Shown here: positions 1 to 8,500 of the stretch, one piece after another
Layout: every line of letters starts with the position of its first letter
Position numbering within the stretch: position 1 is the stretch's first letter
NCBI GenBank assembly: GCA_900766555.1
Contig: CAAFVR010000018.1
Coordinates: forward strand, 1 to 31,955
Source of the DNA: Helicobacteraceae bacterium
Lineage (GTDB): Bacteria > Campylobacterota > Campylobacteria > Campylobacterales > Helicobacteraceae
Direction: 5' to 3'
Length of the DNA stretch: 31,955 nt
Notes under the pieces: generated by a model
Told to the model about the DNA's origin: nothing
Seen by the model: the letters and a program-made list of their open reading frames with translations, nothing else
Database searches by the model: none
Translations under genes and position numbers: made by a program

Positions 1-119
1 CCCCAAGACGCAAAGAAAGCTTCCGCGAACTAACAAGCCCATATCGCAATGTCAGAACCCCAAGCACCTTTAAACAACAAAATCACTTTGTAGAGCAAGA
101 TAGTGGGTATATAAGGTGA
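1..119 (+). CDS. C-terminal end of an unidentified protein (partial)
   Basis: The third forward frame is open from the left edge to a TGA at 117-119, giving about 38 residues that end in the residues DSGYIR. The other two forward frames close early. The stop overlaps the GTG start of the DNA ligase gene in a GTGA overlap, the arrangement used for translational coupling elsewhere in this window, which is the main support for a real gene. The visible tail is polar and basic, with no membrane segment or recognisable motif, so I cannot assign a family. The frame is short enough to be open by chance. Confidence 0.45.
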   Translation, partial: PRRKESFRELTSPYRNVRTPSTFKQQNHFVEQDSGYIR

Positions 120-1030
120 GGCCATTTTTAACCTTTTTGGCTTTTTTGGCGCTATTTTTTGGCCTAACTTTTGCAAATATCGCGCCAAAAGTCACAGCAG
201 ATTATAAAAAATTAGATCTAGCGCAATTTTATGTGAGCGAAAAATTAGATGGCATACGCGCATTTTGGGATGGCCACGCGCTCTATTCCAGATCTGGCAA
301 TAAATTTGAAGCGCCAAGCTATTTTATAGAGAATTTCCCAGATTTTGCGCTAGATGGCGAGCTTTATGCGAGAGATCTGCGCTTTGAGGATATCACTTCA
401 ATTGTAAAAAGTTCTAATGGAAATTGGCGCGCACTTAGCTACAACATTTTTGATGTGCCAAAAAATACAAAAAATGCAAATAATAGTGACGATTTAAAAA
501 TTCGCTTAAATGCACTTAAGCCATATTTGGAGAAAAGTACATTTCTTAAAATAATCCCGCAACTTAATTTTGACTCGCAAAATGAACTTCAAAAATACAT
601 AAAAAATATCAAAGAAAATGGCGGAGAGGGCGTAATTTTCCGTCAGAAAAATAGCGATGTGAGTTTCAAATATAAATTTTATCAAGATAGCGAATGTGTG
701 GTTTTGGAGATCCTAAAAGGCAGCGGAAAATACGCAAATAAGATGGGTTCGCTGCTTTGTCAAGAAGTGCGCAAAAAGGACAAAATTCTAAACGACAAAG
801 AAACAAAGGCGCTGTTAAATGAGCTAAAAGTTTCGCCAAATGACTTAAAAGAGGTGAAAAATGGCTATTTTGCGTTGCCAATTATTTTTAAGATCGGATC
901 TGGTTTTTCGGATTTTATGCGAGATAATCCGCCAGAAGTTGGCAGCATTTTGACCTATAAATATTACAATCTAACAAAGCGTCAAATCCCGCGCCACCCG
1001 ATATTTCTGCGCATTCGAGAGATAGATTAA
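116..1030 (+). CDS. ATP-dependent DNA ligase, LigE-type, with signal peptide
   Basis: Joins nicked duplex DNA through an AMP-lysine intermediate. The 304-residue product begins with a hydrophobic signal sequence (about residues 1-20, ending GLTFA), so the mature enzyme is probably periplasmic, as inferred for small bacterial LigE ligases. The nucleotidyltransferase core is clear: SEKLDGIRA with the adenylated lysine at K43, LDGELY at 79-84, EGVIFRQ at 171-177 and a K-x-K segment near 185-187. A short OB-like domain follows. The length fits the minimal LigE group, which lacks extra DNA-binding domains. The start is GTG, overlapping the stop of the upstream partial gene. The gene ends stop-to-stop against gatC with no gap. 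A role in repairing or processing DNA taken up during transformation is a reasonable inference, not shown here. Confidence 0.9.
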   Translation: MRPFLTFLAFLALFFGLTFANIAPKVTADYKKLDLAQFYVSEKLDGIRAFWDGHALYSRSGNKFEAPSYFIENFPDFALDGELYARDLRFEDITSIVKSSNGNWRALSYNIFDVPKNTKNANNSDDLKIRLNALKPYLEKSTFLKIIPQLNFDSQNELQKYIKNIKENGGEGVIFRQKNSDVSFKYKFYQDSECVVLEILKGSGKYANKMGSLLCQEVRKKDKILNDKETKALLNELKVSPNDLKEVKNGYFALPIIFKIGSGFSDFMRDNPPEVGSILTYKYYNLTKRQIPRHPIFLRIREID

Positions 1031-1333
1031 TTATTCTATGATCTTTGGCACGATAAAAAAGCCATCTTGAGATTTTGGCGCATTTTCTAAAATACTAGCA
1101 CTCACATCAGATCTGAGCACAACATCGTCGCGCAGGGGCGTATGGGCTTGATTAAAGCATTCGTCATTTGAAATTTCATCCGTTTTGATGCCATTAATTT
1201 GATCTATGAAATTTGCGATTTTGGCTAAATTTTCTATGACTTTTGGCTTTTCTTCGTCTGTAAATTCAAGCTTGCTTAATTTTGCTAGGCGATTAATTAA
1301 TTTTTCATCAAAATTAGTTTTTGGAAAATTCAT
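1031..1333 (-). CDS. gatC: Asp/Glu-tRNA amidotransferase subunit C
   Basis: Small subunit of the GatCAB complex, which converts Glu-tRNA(Gln) and Asp-tRNA(Asn) to Gln-tRNA(Gln) and Asn-tRNA(Asn). It stabilises GatA and bridges it to GatB. The product is 100 residues, near the usual 95. The N-terminal stretch INRLAKLSKLEFTDEEKPK and the C-terminal SQDGFFIVPKIIE match the family pattern (LAxLxLxxEE near the start, xxGFFxVPKxI at the end). A longer frame starts with TTG at 1387 but would overlap the divergent aroG start and add an atypical hydrophobic leader, so the ATG at 1331-1333 is preferred. gatA and gatB are not in the window. The stop abuts the ligase stop. Confidence 0.9.
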   Translation of the reverse strand: MNFPKTNFDEKLINRLAKLSKLEFTDEEKPKVIENLAKIANFIDQINGIKTDEISNDECFNQAHTPLRDDVVLRSDVSASILENAPKSQDGFFIVPKIIE

Positions 1334-1380
1334 TATTTGGCTCTGTTTTTGTAATAATAACCAAAAAATAAGGCTACTGT
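1334..1380. promoter_or_regulatory. Divergent gatC/aroG promoter region
   Basis: This 47-base AT-rich gap separates two divergent starts. A TAATAATAA stretch at 1352-1360 could supply a -10 box for aroG on the plus strand, and TATTAT (minus strand, 1354-1359) could do so for gatC. There is no clear -35 element, as is usual for sigma-70 promoters in this group. AAGG at 1370-1373 is the aroG ribosome binding site. Assignment of either box is tentative. Confidence 0.4.
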
Positions 1381-2574
1381 ATGCCAAAAATATTAGCCCA
1401 AAATGATGAGCGCGAGGGCTTGTTAGATGGCTTGTTAAATGCGTGGAAAAGCATGCCGATATGTCAGCACCCAGTTTATGACGATCTTAAAGCGCTAGAT
1501 CAAGTTGAAAATCGCCTTTTGAAATCAAAAGCGCTTGTAGATCCGCATGAAATATTGCAACTAAAGCGGATTTTAAAAGATATCAAGGCTAAAAATGGCT
1601 TCATTTTGCAAGCTGGCGAATGCGCTGAAAGTTTTGATGATTTTTCCCAAAATTATGTGTGGCAGATCCTAGATCTGATTGACAAGATGAGTGAAATGCT
1701 CCCAGTTAGCGTAAAAATCGCTCGCCTAGCGGGACAATTCGCAAAGCCTAGGAGCGAGGATTTTGAGCGCATAGATAATAAATTAATCCCAAGTTATCGC
1801 GGCGATATAATAAATTCGATAGATCCCACAAAGCGCAATGCTAGGCCATCACGAATGATTAAGGCATATAATCAAAGTCAAAAAACACTTAATTTTATGC
1901 GCGATTTTTCAAGACAAAAGGGCATATCTGAGATGGAATATTTCAGCTCGCATGAGGCTCTACTTTTGCATTATGAAAGTGCACTTTTGCGGATTCATGA
2001 GAGAAGCATATTTGATACTAGCGCGCATATGCTATGGCTTGGCGAGCGCACAAGAAAGCTAGATTATGCGCATGTGGAATTTTTAAAAAATATAGCAAAT
2101 CCAATTGGCATAAAAGTAAGCCATAAATCTAGCGCAGATGAGATTATGCGCCTTTGTGAGCTATTAAATCCAAGTAATGAAATTGGCAAAATAATATTGA
2201 TAAATCGCATGGGGGCCGCGCAAATTGACAATTCATACCCTAAGATTTTAAAAGATCTAGCCAAGCAGAAAAAATTGTTAGATACGCTGCTTTTTATATG
2301 CGATCCGATGCATGGAAATACGCTACGTTCAAGTTGCGGCAAGAAAACAAGATTTTTTGATGATATTAAATCTGAGCTCAAGAGCTTTTTTGCAATACAT
2401 AATGATCTTGGCATTAGCGCGCATGGAATACATATTGAAATTAGCGGATCTAGCGTAACTGAGTGCATAGGATGCGGCATTTCAGAGCTCAGTTCTTATG
2501 AGACAAAATGCGATCCAAGATTAAATCCCACACAATCGCTTGAAATAGCAAAAATAGTTAAAGCTATGGTTTAA
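1381..2574 (+). CDS. aroG: 3-deoxy-7-phosphoheptulonate (DAHP) synthase, class II, short form
   Basis: Catalyses phosphoenolpyruvate plus erythrose 4-phosphate to DAHP, the first step of the shikimate pathway. Class II motifs are plain: LQAGECAESF (metal-ligand C81), GQFAKPRS at 118-125, SSHEALLLHYE, GERTRKLD, CDPMHGNT (H311), HIEISG (E353), ECIGC, and KCDPRLNPTQSLE (D378). The product is 397 residues, against about 450-460 in typical long forms. The missing part lies between LNFMRDFSRQ and EYFSSHEALL, where long enzymes carry about 45-50 more residues, including helices that take part in feedback inhibition. All four metal ligands are kept, so it should be active but perhaps less regulated. 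AAGG 7 bases before the ATG supports the start. The secE promoter overlaps its 3' boundary. The symbol varies between genomes (aroF, aroG, aroH). Confidence 0.9.
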   Translation: MPKILAQNDEREGLLDGLLNAWKSMPICQHPVYDDLKALDQVENRLLKSKALVDPHEILQLKRILKDIKAKNGFILQAGECAESFDDFSQNYVWQILDLIDKMSEMLPVSVKIARLAGQFAKPRSEDFERIDNKLIPSYRGDIINSIDPTKRNARPSRMIKAYNQSQKTLNFMRDFSRQKGISEMEYFSSHEALLLHYESALLRIHERSIFDTSAHMLWLGERTRKLDYAHVEFLKNIANPIGIKVSHKSSADEIMRLCELLNPSNEIGKIILINRMGAAQIDNSYPKILKDLAKQKKLLDTLLFICDPMHGNTLRSSCGKKTRFFDDIKSELKSFFAIHNDLGISAHGIHIEISGSSVTECIGCGISELSSYETKCDPRLNPTQSLEIAKIVKAMV

Positions 2575-2589
2575 AAGTTAAATTTGTGA

Positions 2590-2595
2590 TATAAT
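2590..2595 (+). promoter_or_regulatory. -10 box of the secE-nusG-ribosomal protein operon
   Basis: A perfect TATAAT preceded by TGA lies 31 bases upstream of the secE ATG and 15 bases after the aroG stop. The upstream sequence is AT-rich with no good TTGACA, typical of this lineage. The position gives a short leader containing the AGGG ribosome binding site at 2617-2620. It is the only strong promoter-like sequence visible between aroG and secE. Confidence 0.6.
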
Positions 2596-2626
2596 GCTAG
2601 CTTTGGTGCAAGCATTAGGGATTATT

Positions 2627-2806
2627 ATGAATAAATTTATTACATATTACAGGCTTGCTCGCGATGAATTAAGAAAGGTTATTTTCCCAAGCAAAGAGCA
2701 GCGACGGAATGCCTTTATATCAGTATTTTTGGTCGTTGTTGTAGTCGGTATTTTTTTAGCGATTGTGGATTTTCTGCTGTCTATGATCGCATCTAGTGTT
2801 CTTTAA
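2627..2806 (+). CDS. secE: Preprotein translocase subunit SecE
   Basis: Small inner-membrane subunit that clamps SecY in the SecYEG translocon. The 59-residue product has the single-span form: a basic amphipathic stretch (ELRKVIFPSKEQ, the conserved K-V-x-x-P-S/T element) followed by one transmembrane helix at about residues 29-55. An in-frame ATG at 2594 exists, but it overlaps the TATAAT box and would add non-homologous residues. The ATG at 2627, 6 bases after AGGG, gives the expected length. nusG follows 9 bases downstream, as in most bacteria. Confidence 0.93.
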   Translation: MNKFITYYRLARDELRKVIFPSKEQRRNAFISVFLVVVVVGIFLAIVDFLLSMIASSVL

Positions 2807-2815
2807 GGAGTTCTC

Positions 2816-3337
2816 ATGTCCCTTGATTGGTATGCTATTCAGACATATTCTGGCAGTGAGCAATCTGTTGAGAAATCCATAAAAAGCCTCTTGGATTATT
2901 CAAATATCGAGGCTAGGATAATAGTTCCAACAGAAGATGTTTTCGAATACAAAGGCGGTAAAAAGATCATAAAACAGCGCAGCATTTATCCAGGATATGT
3001 ATTTATTTATGTGGATTTAACGACTGCACTTTGGCATATGATACAAGCTCTTCCTAAGGTTTCAAAATTCATTGGCGAGGATAAAAAGCCAACTCCGCTA
3101 TCTCAAAAAGATATAGATCTGATATTAGAAAAGATCGAGAGGCGCGCAGATCCAAAGCCAAAAATATTTTTCTCCAAAGGCGAGATGGTCCGCATTATTA
3201 ATGGGCCATTTGTAAATTTCACAGCAATTGTTGAAGAATACGATGTTGAGCATGAAAAGCTCAAATTAAATGTGTCCATTTTTGGGCGCAACACACCAAT
3301 TGAGATTTTGTATTCTCAAGTTGAAAAAATAGTTTAA
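2816..3337 (+). CDS. nusG: Transcription termination/antitermination factor NusG
   Basis: Binds the RNA polymerase clamp and links transcription to translation and to Rho. The 173-residue protein has the NGN domain first (DWYAIQTYSGSEQSVEK, then SIYPGYVFIYVDL at about 62-75 and a conserved FIGEDKKPTPLS segment). A C-terminal KOW domain follows (KGEMVRIINGPFVNFTAIVEE, then KLKLNVSIFGRNTPIEI). Length and order are canonical. An AAGGAG site sits just before the ATG. It lies in the same transcription unit as its partner RNA polymerase genes. Confidence 0.97.
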   Translation: MSLDWYAIQTYSGSEQSVEKSIKSLLDYSNIEARIIVPTEDVFEYKGGKKIIKQRSIYPGYVFIYVDLTTALWHMIQALPKVSKFIGEDKKPTPLSQKDIDLILEKIERRADPKPKIFFSKGEMVRIINGPFVNFTAIVEEYDVEHEKLKLNVSIFGRNTPIEILYSQVEKIV

Positions 3338-3355
3338 AATAGTTTAAGGATTAAA

Positions 3356-3781
3356 ATGGCAAAGAAAATTGTTGGAGAGCTAAAGCTACAAATCCCAGCT
3401 GGTAAGGCAAATCCGGCCCCACCAATCGGATCTGCGCTTGGTCAAAGAGGCGTTAATATCATGGAATTTTGTAAAGCTTTCAATGAAAGAACAAAAGACA
3501 TGGGCGCATTTAATATCCCAGTTATCATTACAATATATCAAGATAAAAGCTTTAGTTTTGTAACCAAAAAGCCGCCTATAACGGATCTGATAAAAAAGAG
3601 CGCCAATATCACAAAGGGCTCAGACAATCCCCTAAAAAATAAAGTTGGCAAAATCACGCAAAAGCAACTTGAAGAAATAGCCACTCAAAAAATGGACGAT
3701 TTAAATGCAAATGGCATCGATGAGGCCAAATTAATTGTGACCGGATCTGCTCGCAGCATGGGCGTAGATATCGTGGATTAA
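3356..3781 (+). CDS. rplK: 50S ribosomal protein L11
   Basis: Binds the GTPase-associated region of 23S rRNA at the base of the L7/L12 stalk. The 141-residue product shows the L11 signature: KLQIPAGKANPAPPIGSALGQRGVNIMEFCKAFN at the start, PVIITIYQDKSFSF, and the C-terminal rRNA-binding domain ending GSARSMGVDIVD. Length is normal. The gene is 18 bases after nusG and 8 bases before rplA, whose ribosome binding site overlaps the rplK stop region, consistent with coupled translation of L11 and L1. Confidence 0.98.
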   Translation: MAKKIVGELKLQIPAGKANPAPPIGSALGQRGVNIMEFCKAFNERTKDMGAFNIPVIITIYQDKSFSFVTKKPPITDLIKKSANITKGSDNPLKNKVGKITQKQLEEIATQKMDDLNANGIDEAKLIVTGSARSMGVDIVD

Positions 3782-3789
3782 GGTTAAAA

Positions 3790-4488
3790 ATGAAAAAAAT
3801 TGCTAAAAGATTGCAAAATCTAAAATCAAAAGTCACACAAGAATCATATTTATTAGAAGATGGCGTAAAAGTTGCAAAAAGTCTAGCTTCGGCTAAATTT
3901 GACGAAACAGTTGAAATTGCATTGCGCTTAGGCGTGGATCCAAGGCATGCAGATCAGATGATCCGTGGCGCCGTTGTATTACCTCATGGAACGGGTAAAA
4001 ATGTGCGCGTGGCCGTTTTTGCCAAGGGATTAAAAGCTGACGAAGCTAAAAATGCGGGCGCGGATGTCGTAGGCGATGAAGATCTAGCCCAAGAAGTGCA
4101 AAATGGAAATATCAATTTTGACATGGTTATAGCCACTCCAGATATGATGGCTTTAGTCGGTAAAGTTGGGCGCATTTTGGGGCCAAAGGGTCTAATGCCA
4201 AATCCAAAAACGGGCACAGTTACAATGAATGTGGCTGAAGCGGTTAAGAATGCCAAAGGTGGGCAGGTGAATTTCCGCGTTGATAAAAAGGGAAATATCC
4301 ATGCGCCACTTGGAAAAGTAAGCTTTAGCGATGAAAATATCAAGGGTAATTTGGTTGAATTTTTGAAAACGATAAATCGCCTAAAGCCAGCAACAGCAAA
4401 GGGCCGCTATATCAGATCTGCAGCGCTAAGCTTGAGTCAATCGCCATCAGTGAAGCTAGAGACGCAGGAATTATCAGATCTGAAATAG
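3790..4488 (+). CDS. rplA: 50S ribosomal protein L1
   Basis: Forms the mobile L1 stalk of the large subunit near the E site and is often a translational repressor of the rplK-rplA message. The 232-residue sequence has family landmarks: KFDETVEIALRLGVDPRHADQMIRGAVVLPHGTGK near the N-terminus, VIATPDMMALVGKVGRILGPKGLMPNPKTGTVT in the central domain, and KGNIHAPLGKVSFSDE. Length is typical. A separate leader for rplJ begins directly after its stop. Confidence 0.98.
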   Translation: MKKIAKRLQNLKSKVTQESYLLEDGVKVAKSLASAKFDETVEIALRLGVDPRHADQMIRGAVVLPHGTGKNVRVAVFAKGLKADEAKNAGADVVGDEDLAQEVQNGNINFDMVIATPDMMALVGKVGRILGPKGLMPNPKTGTVTMNVAEAVKNAKGGQVNFRVDKKGNIHAPLGKVSFSDENIKGNLVEFLKTINRLKPATAKGRYIRSAALSLSQSPSVKLETQELSDLK

Positions 4489-4571
4489 TTTATCCTAGGG
4501 CTAAAGACTACAAGTGGCAACTTAATTGGAGAAATCCTGCTTGTATAGGTCAAGTCTAGAAAGGAGGAAAA
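4489..4571 (+). ncRNA. Ribosomal protein L10 leader (autoregulatory mRNA element)
   Basis: The 83-base gap before rplJ folds into nested helices I can pair by eye: AGACT (4505-4509) with AGTCT (4553-4557), ACAAG (4510-4514) with CTTGT (4540-4544), and an apical GGA-GAAA-TCC hairpin (4528-4537) with a GNRA-type loop. Position and nested shape match the known L10 leader, which the L10(L12)4 complex binds to repress translation of rplJ-rplL when in excess. The AAGGAGG ribosome binding site follows at the 3' end. The kink-turn itself was not verified; a covariance-model search would settle it. Confidence 0.7.
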
Positions 4572-5054
4572 ATGACTAAAGCAGAAAAACAGGCATTAGT
4601 TGAGTCATTGAGTGCTGAGTTTAGAGACTCTAGCGCGATTATTGTGTGTAATTACAAAGGACTCAGCGTTAAAAAGCTAGAGCAATTGCGTAAAAATGCG
4701 CACAAAAGCGACATAAAAGTGCAAGTTATTAAAAATACACTTGCGAAAATAATGTTAGCAAATGCCAGCAAGCCAGAGCTAGATTTGAAGGAAACAAATA
4801 TTTTTATTTGGAATGATGAGCAGATCTCACTTTCAAAGCTAGTTTGCAAATTTGCAGATGAAAATAAAGAGTTTTTCTCTATTAAAACTGGCTGCTTTGA
4901 TAGCGAAGTTGTAGATAAGGCGCATATAGAAGCCATATCAAAACTACCTAGCAAAGAAGAATTGTTGGGCATGTTGCTATCTGTTTGGAGTGCGCCAGCT
5001 CGCTATTTTGCGACCGCACTAGATAATTTAAGAAAGAAAAAAGAAGAAAATTAG
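4572..5054 (+). CDS. rplJ: 50S ribosomal protein L10
   Basis: Anchors L7/L12 dimers to 23S rRNA to form the stalk that recruits translation GTPases. The 160-residue product has the L10 N-terminal domain (TKAEKQALVESLSAEF, then VCNYKGLSVKKLEQLRK and VQVIKNTLAKIML) and a C-terminal helix for L7/L12 (ATALDNLRKKKEEN). A near-perfect AAGGAGG lies upstream, after the structured leader, fitting feedback control by L10(L12)4. rplL follows after 8 bases. Confidence 0.97.
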   Translation: MTKAEKQALVESLSAEFRDSSAIIVCNYKGLSVKKLEQLRKNAHKSDIKVQVIKNTLAKIMLANASKPELDLKETNIFIWNDEQISLSKLVCKFADENKEFFSIKTGCFDSEVVDKAHIEAISKLPSKEELLGMLLSVWSAPARYFATALDNLRKKKEEN

Positions 5055-5062
5055 GAGAAAAT

Positions 5063-5437
5063 ATGGCAATCACAAAAGAAGATGTCCTAGAATACATATC
5101 AAATCTGTCAGCTCTTGAACTCTCAGAATTGGTTAAAGAATTTGAAGAAAAATTTGGCGTATCCGCAGCGCCTACTGTTGTAGCTGGTGCTGGTGGCGGA
5201 GCTGCGGCCCCTGCTGCTGAAGAAAAAACAGAATTCACATTGGTTCTAGCTGAAACAGGTGCAAACAAAATTAATGTCATTAAAGTTGTTCGCGAAATCA
5301 CAGGCCTTGGACTAAAAGAAGCAAAAGATGCAACTGAATCCACACCAAATACCCTAAAAGAAGGGCTAAATAAAGAAGACGCAGATAAATTCAAGCAAAA
5401 ACTTGAAGAAGCTGGCGCAAAAGTGGAAATAAAATAA
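5063..5437 (+). CDS. rplL: 50S ribosomal protein L7/L12
   Basis: Multi-copy stalk protein that contacts EF-Tu, EF-G and other translation GTPases. The 124-residue product has an N-terminal dimerisation domain (residues 1-33), an Ala/Gly/Pro hinge with AGGGAAAPAAEEK, and a C-terminal domain with KINVIKVVREITGLGLKEAK, the GTPase-binding helix. TTAGGAGAAAAT precedes the ATG. The long frame antisense to this gene is a composition artefact. Confidence 0.98.
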   Translation: MAITKEDVLEYISNLSALELSELVKEFEEKFGVSAAPTVVAGAGGGAAAPAAEEKTEFTLVLAETGANKINVIKVVREITGLGLKEAKDATESTPNTLKEGLNKEDADKFKQKLEEAGAKVEIK

Positions 5438-5439
5438 GT

Positions 5440-5489
5440 CCCAGATTTTCTGGGCACCAAATTTTCTAAAAACATCTGGGGTTTTTAGA
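5440..5489 (+). promoter_or_regulatory. Paired hairpins between rplL and rpoBC, possible attenuator or processing site
   Basis: Three bases after the rplL stop, CCCAGA (5440-5445) and TCTGGG (5449-5454) form a small hairpin. A second, perfect 9-bp stem follows: TCTAAAAAC (5465-5473) with GTTTTTAGA (5481-5489), whose 7-base loop repeats TCTGGG. The left arm of hairpin 1 can thus pair with its own partner or with the loop of hairpin 2, giving exclusive folds or a pseudoknot. If the long-range pair CCCAGA/TCTGGG (5475-5480) forms, it is followed one base later by TTTTT, like a weak intrinsic terminator. In other bacteria this junction holds an attenuator or an RNase III site that sets polymerase synthesis below ribosomal protein synthesis. 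Confidence 0.55.
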
Positions 5490-5514
5490 GTATTTGAATA
5501 TTAGTGAGGTTTAT

Positions 5515-8500
5515 ATGCAAACATCTATACAAAGCAGACTCCGTGTTGATCTAACCCAATCGAAGCAATATCTTGAGATACCGAATTTATTGCTACTTCA
5601 GCGAGATAGTTATGATTCATTTCTTATGTCAAAAGACGGAAATGAATCTGGAATTGACAAAGTTTTTCATTCAATTTTCCCAATCTATGATTCGCAAAAT
5701 CGCCTAGCGCTAGAATACGATGGATGCGAATTTGGCAAGCCAAAATACACCGTGCGCGAGGCCATGGAGCGCGGCATCACATATTCAATTCCGCTTAAAA
5801 TTAAAATACGCCTTATTCTTTTTGCTAAAGATGAAAAAACAGATAAATTAAGCATAAAAGATATTAAAGAGCAGGGTATTTTTATACGCGATATCCCGCT
5901 TATGACAGATCGCACAAGCTTTATAATAAATGGCGTTGAACGCGTTGTTGTAAATCAGCTCCACCGATCGCCTGGCGTAATTTTCAAAGAAGAAGAATCT
6001 GCTACCACATCAAATAAGCTAATACATACAGGTCAGATCATCCCAGATCGCGGATCTTGGCTATATTTTGAATATGACTCAAAAGACACACTTTTTGTGC
6101 GTATTAATAAACGCCGCAAAGTCCCAATTACAATACTTTTGCGCGCATTGCGTTATACAAAACAAGAGATTTTAAAAATCTTTTATCCGCTTATAAAAGT
6201 GCGCTTAAAAGACGACAAATTCTTGATACCTTTTAATGCGCAAGATTATGAAGGTCGCGTAGATACAGATGTGCTAGATGAAAAGGGACAAGTAATTATT
6301 GAATCTGACAAGCGTATAGGCAAAAAGAAGCTCCAAGAACTTGCAAATTCAGGCATCAAATGGGTGCAATACACAGCTTTGCAGGGCCGATATTTGAGCG
6401 AGCCAGTTTTTGATAGCAATGGCGAGTTACTTTTTGACACGCTAAGTATGCTAGATGAAGCAAAAATTAAAAAGCTTTTTGATAACAATGTAGATGAAAT
6501 CACAATCGCAAATGACCTAGCAATTGGCCATGATGATGGCATTTTGCGCTCATTTGGTGCGGATTCTGAGCCGCTAAAATTGCTGCGCCAGAGCGAAAAA
6601 ATAGATGATGAAAATGACCTAGCCGCTATTCGGATCTACAAGGTTATGCGCCCTGGCGAGCCGGTGACAAAGGAAGTTGCGAGATCTTTTGTGCGCCAGT
6701 TATTTTTTGATCCAGAACGTTATGATCTAACGCGCGTTGGCAGGATGAAAATGAATCATAAGCTAGGATTAAATATCCCAGATTATGTGACTGTGCTAAC
6801 AAATGAAGACATTTTGGAATCCATAAAATACCTGATCCGCGTGCGCAATAATCAAGGCCGAATTGATGATAGGGACCATTTAGGTAATCGCAGAATTAGA
6901 AGCATTGGCGAGCTTTTGGCAAATGAGCTTCATGTTGGTTTAACAAAGATGCAAAAGGCCATAAAAGATCGCTTGAGTACATCAAATATCAATTTTGATA
7001 CGCTAATGCCGCTAGATCTGTTTAATTCCAAAATGATTACTCAAACGATGCTGGAATTTTTTACCGGTGGGCAATTGTCGCAATTTATGGATCAGACAAA
7101 TCCGCTATCAGAAGTTACGCACAAGCGCAGGCTCTCAGCGCTTGGCGAGGGCGGTTTGGTAAAAGAGCGAGTTGGTTTTGAGGCGCGCGATGTGCACCCA
7201 ACGCATTATGGACGGATCTGCCCGATCGAAACGCCAGAGGGGCAAAATATCGGGCTTATAAATACGCTGTCAACTTTTACTCGCGTTAATGATCTAGGTT
7301 TTATTGAAGCGCCTTATCGCAAAGTCGTAAATGGCAAAGTGAGTAATGAAGTCATATATCTAACAGCGACGCAAGAAGACGGCCATGTCATAGCGCCAGC
7401 GTCCACAAAGCTAGATAATGATGGCAATATCTTAGAAGATCTGATTGAAACGCGCTTGGCTGGCGAAATCACTTTGAGCGAGAAAAGTAAAGTAACTTTG
7501 ATAGATCTAAGCCCGCGAATGCTAGTTGGCGTGGCAGCAAGTCTTATCCCATTTTTGGAGCATGATGACGCAAACCGCGCTCTGATGGGCTCAAATATGC
7601 AGCGCCAAGCTGTGCCATTGTTATTGCCAGATGCGCCAATTGTTGGAACGGGTATCGAGGGCGTGATAGCGCGCGATGCTTGGGAGGTTGTAAAGGCCGC
7701 CAGATCCGGTGTAGTTGAGAGAGTGGATGCTAAAAATATTTATATCTTAGGCGAAAATGAAAATGGCGCCTATATTGATTCTTATCCATTGCAAAAAAAT
7801 CTGCGCACAAATCAAAATACATCTTTTAGCCAGCGCCCGATTGTAAAAGTTGGCGATAAAATCACAGAAGGGCAAATAATAGCCGATGGTCCAAGTATGG
7901 AAAATGGCGAGCTAGCACTTGGTCGCAATGTGCGCGTGGCTTTTATGCCATGGAATGGATATAATTTTGAGGACGCCATCGTTGTTAGCGAAAATATCAT
8001 CAAAGAAGATTATTTTACCTCCGTTCATATCCAAGAAAAAGAGATCGAAGCCCGCGAGCTAAAGCATGGCACAGAGGAAATAACAAAAGATATCCCAAAT
8101 GTTAGAGAAGATGACACAGAGCATTTGGATGAATCGGGGATTGTTAAAATTGGGACTTATGTAAGCGGTGGCATGCTTTTGGTGGGTAAGATTTCGCCAA
8201 AAGGAGAGGTTAAATCCACGCCAGAGGAACGCTTACTTCGCGCTATTTTTGGTGAAAAAGCAGGCCATGTTGTAAATAAATCACTGTATTGTCCGCCGAG
8301 TTTAGAGGGCACAGTAATTGATGTAAAAATATTGACTAAAAAGGGCTATGAAAAAGATGAGCGCGCGCTAAATGCGTATGAAGCTGAAAAAAATGTCCTA
8401 GATATCGAGCATCATGATCGTTTAACAATGCTTGATAAAGAAGAGCGCTTGCGCATAAATTCCATGCTTAGCAAAGAGCCGTTAAATGCTAGCGCTAGCG

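Noticed and set aside
2064..2480. 138-codon minus-strand frame opposite aroG
   Set aside because: Antisense shadow of conserved DAHP synthase motifs.
2594..2626. Upstream ATG that would extend SecE by 11 residues
   Set aside because: The ATG overlaps a perfect TATAAT box and has no ribosome binding site; the ATG at 2627 has one and gives the family length.
4948..5475. 175-codon minus-strand frame opposite rplL
   Set aside because: It is antisense to the clearly coding, Ala/Glu/Lys-rich rplL and its low-complexity Ser/Ala/Pro content mirrors that gene. No ribosome binding site or family features.
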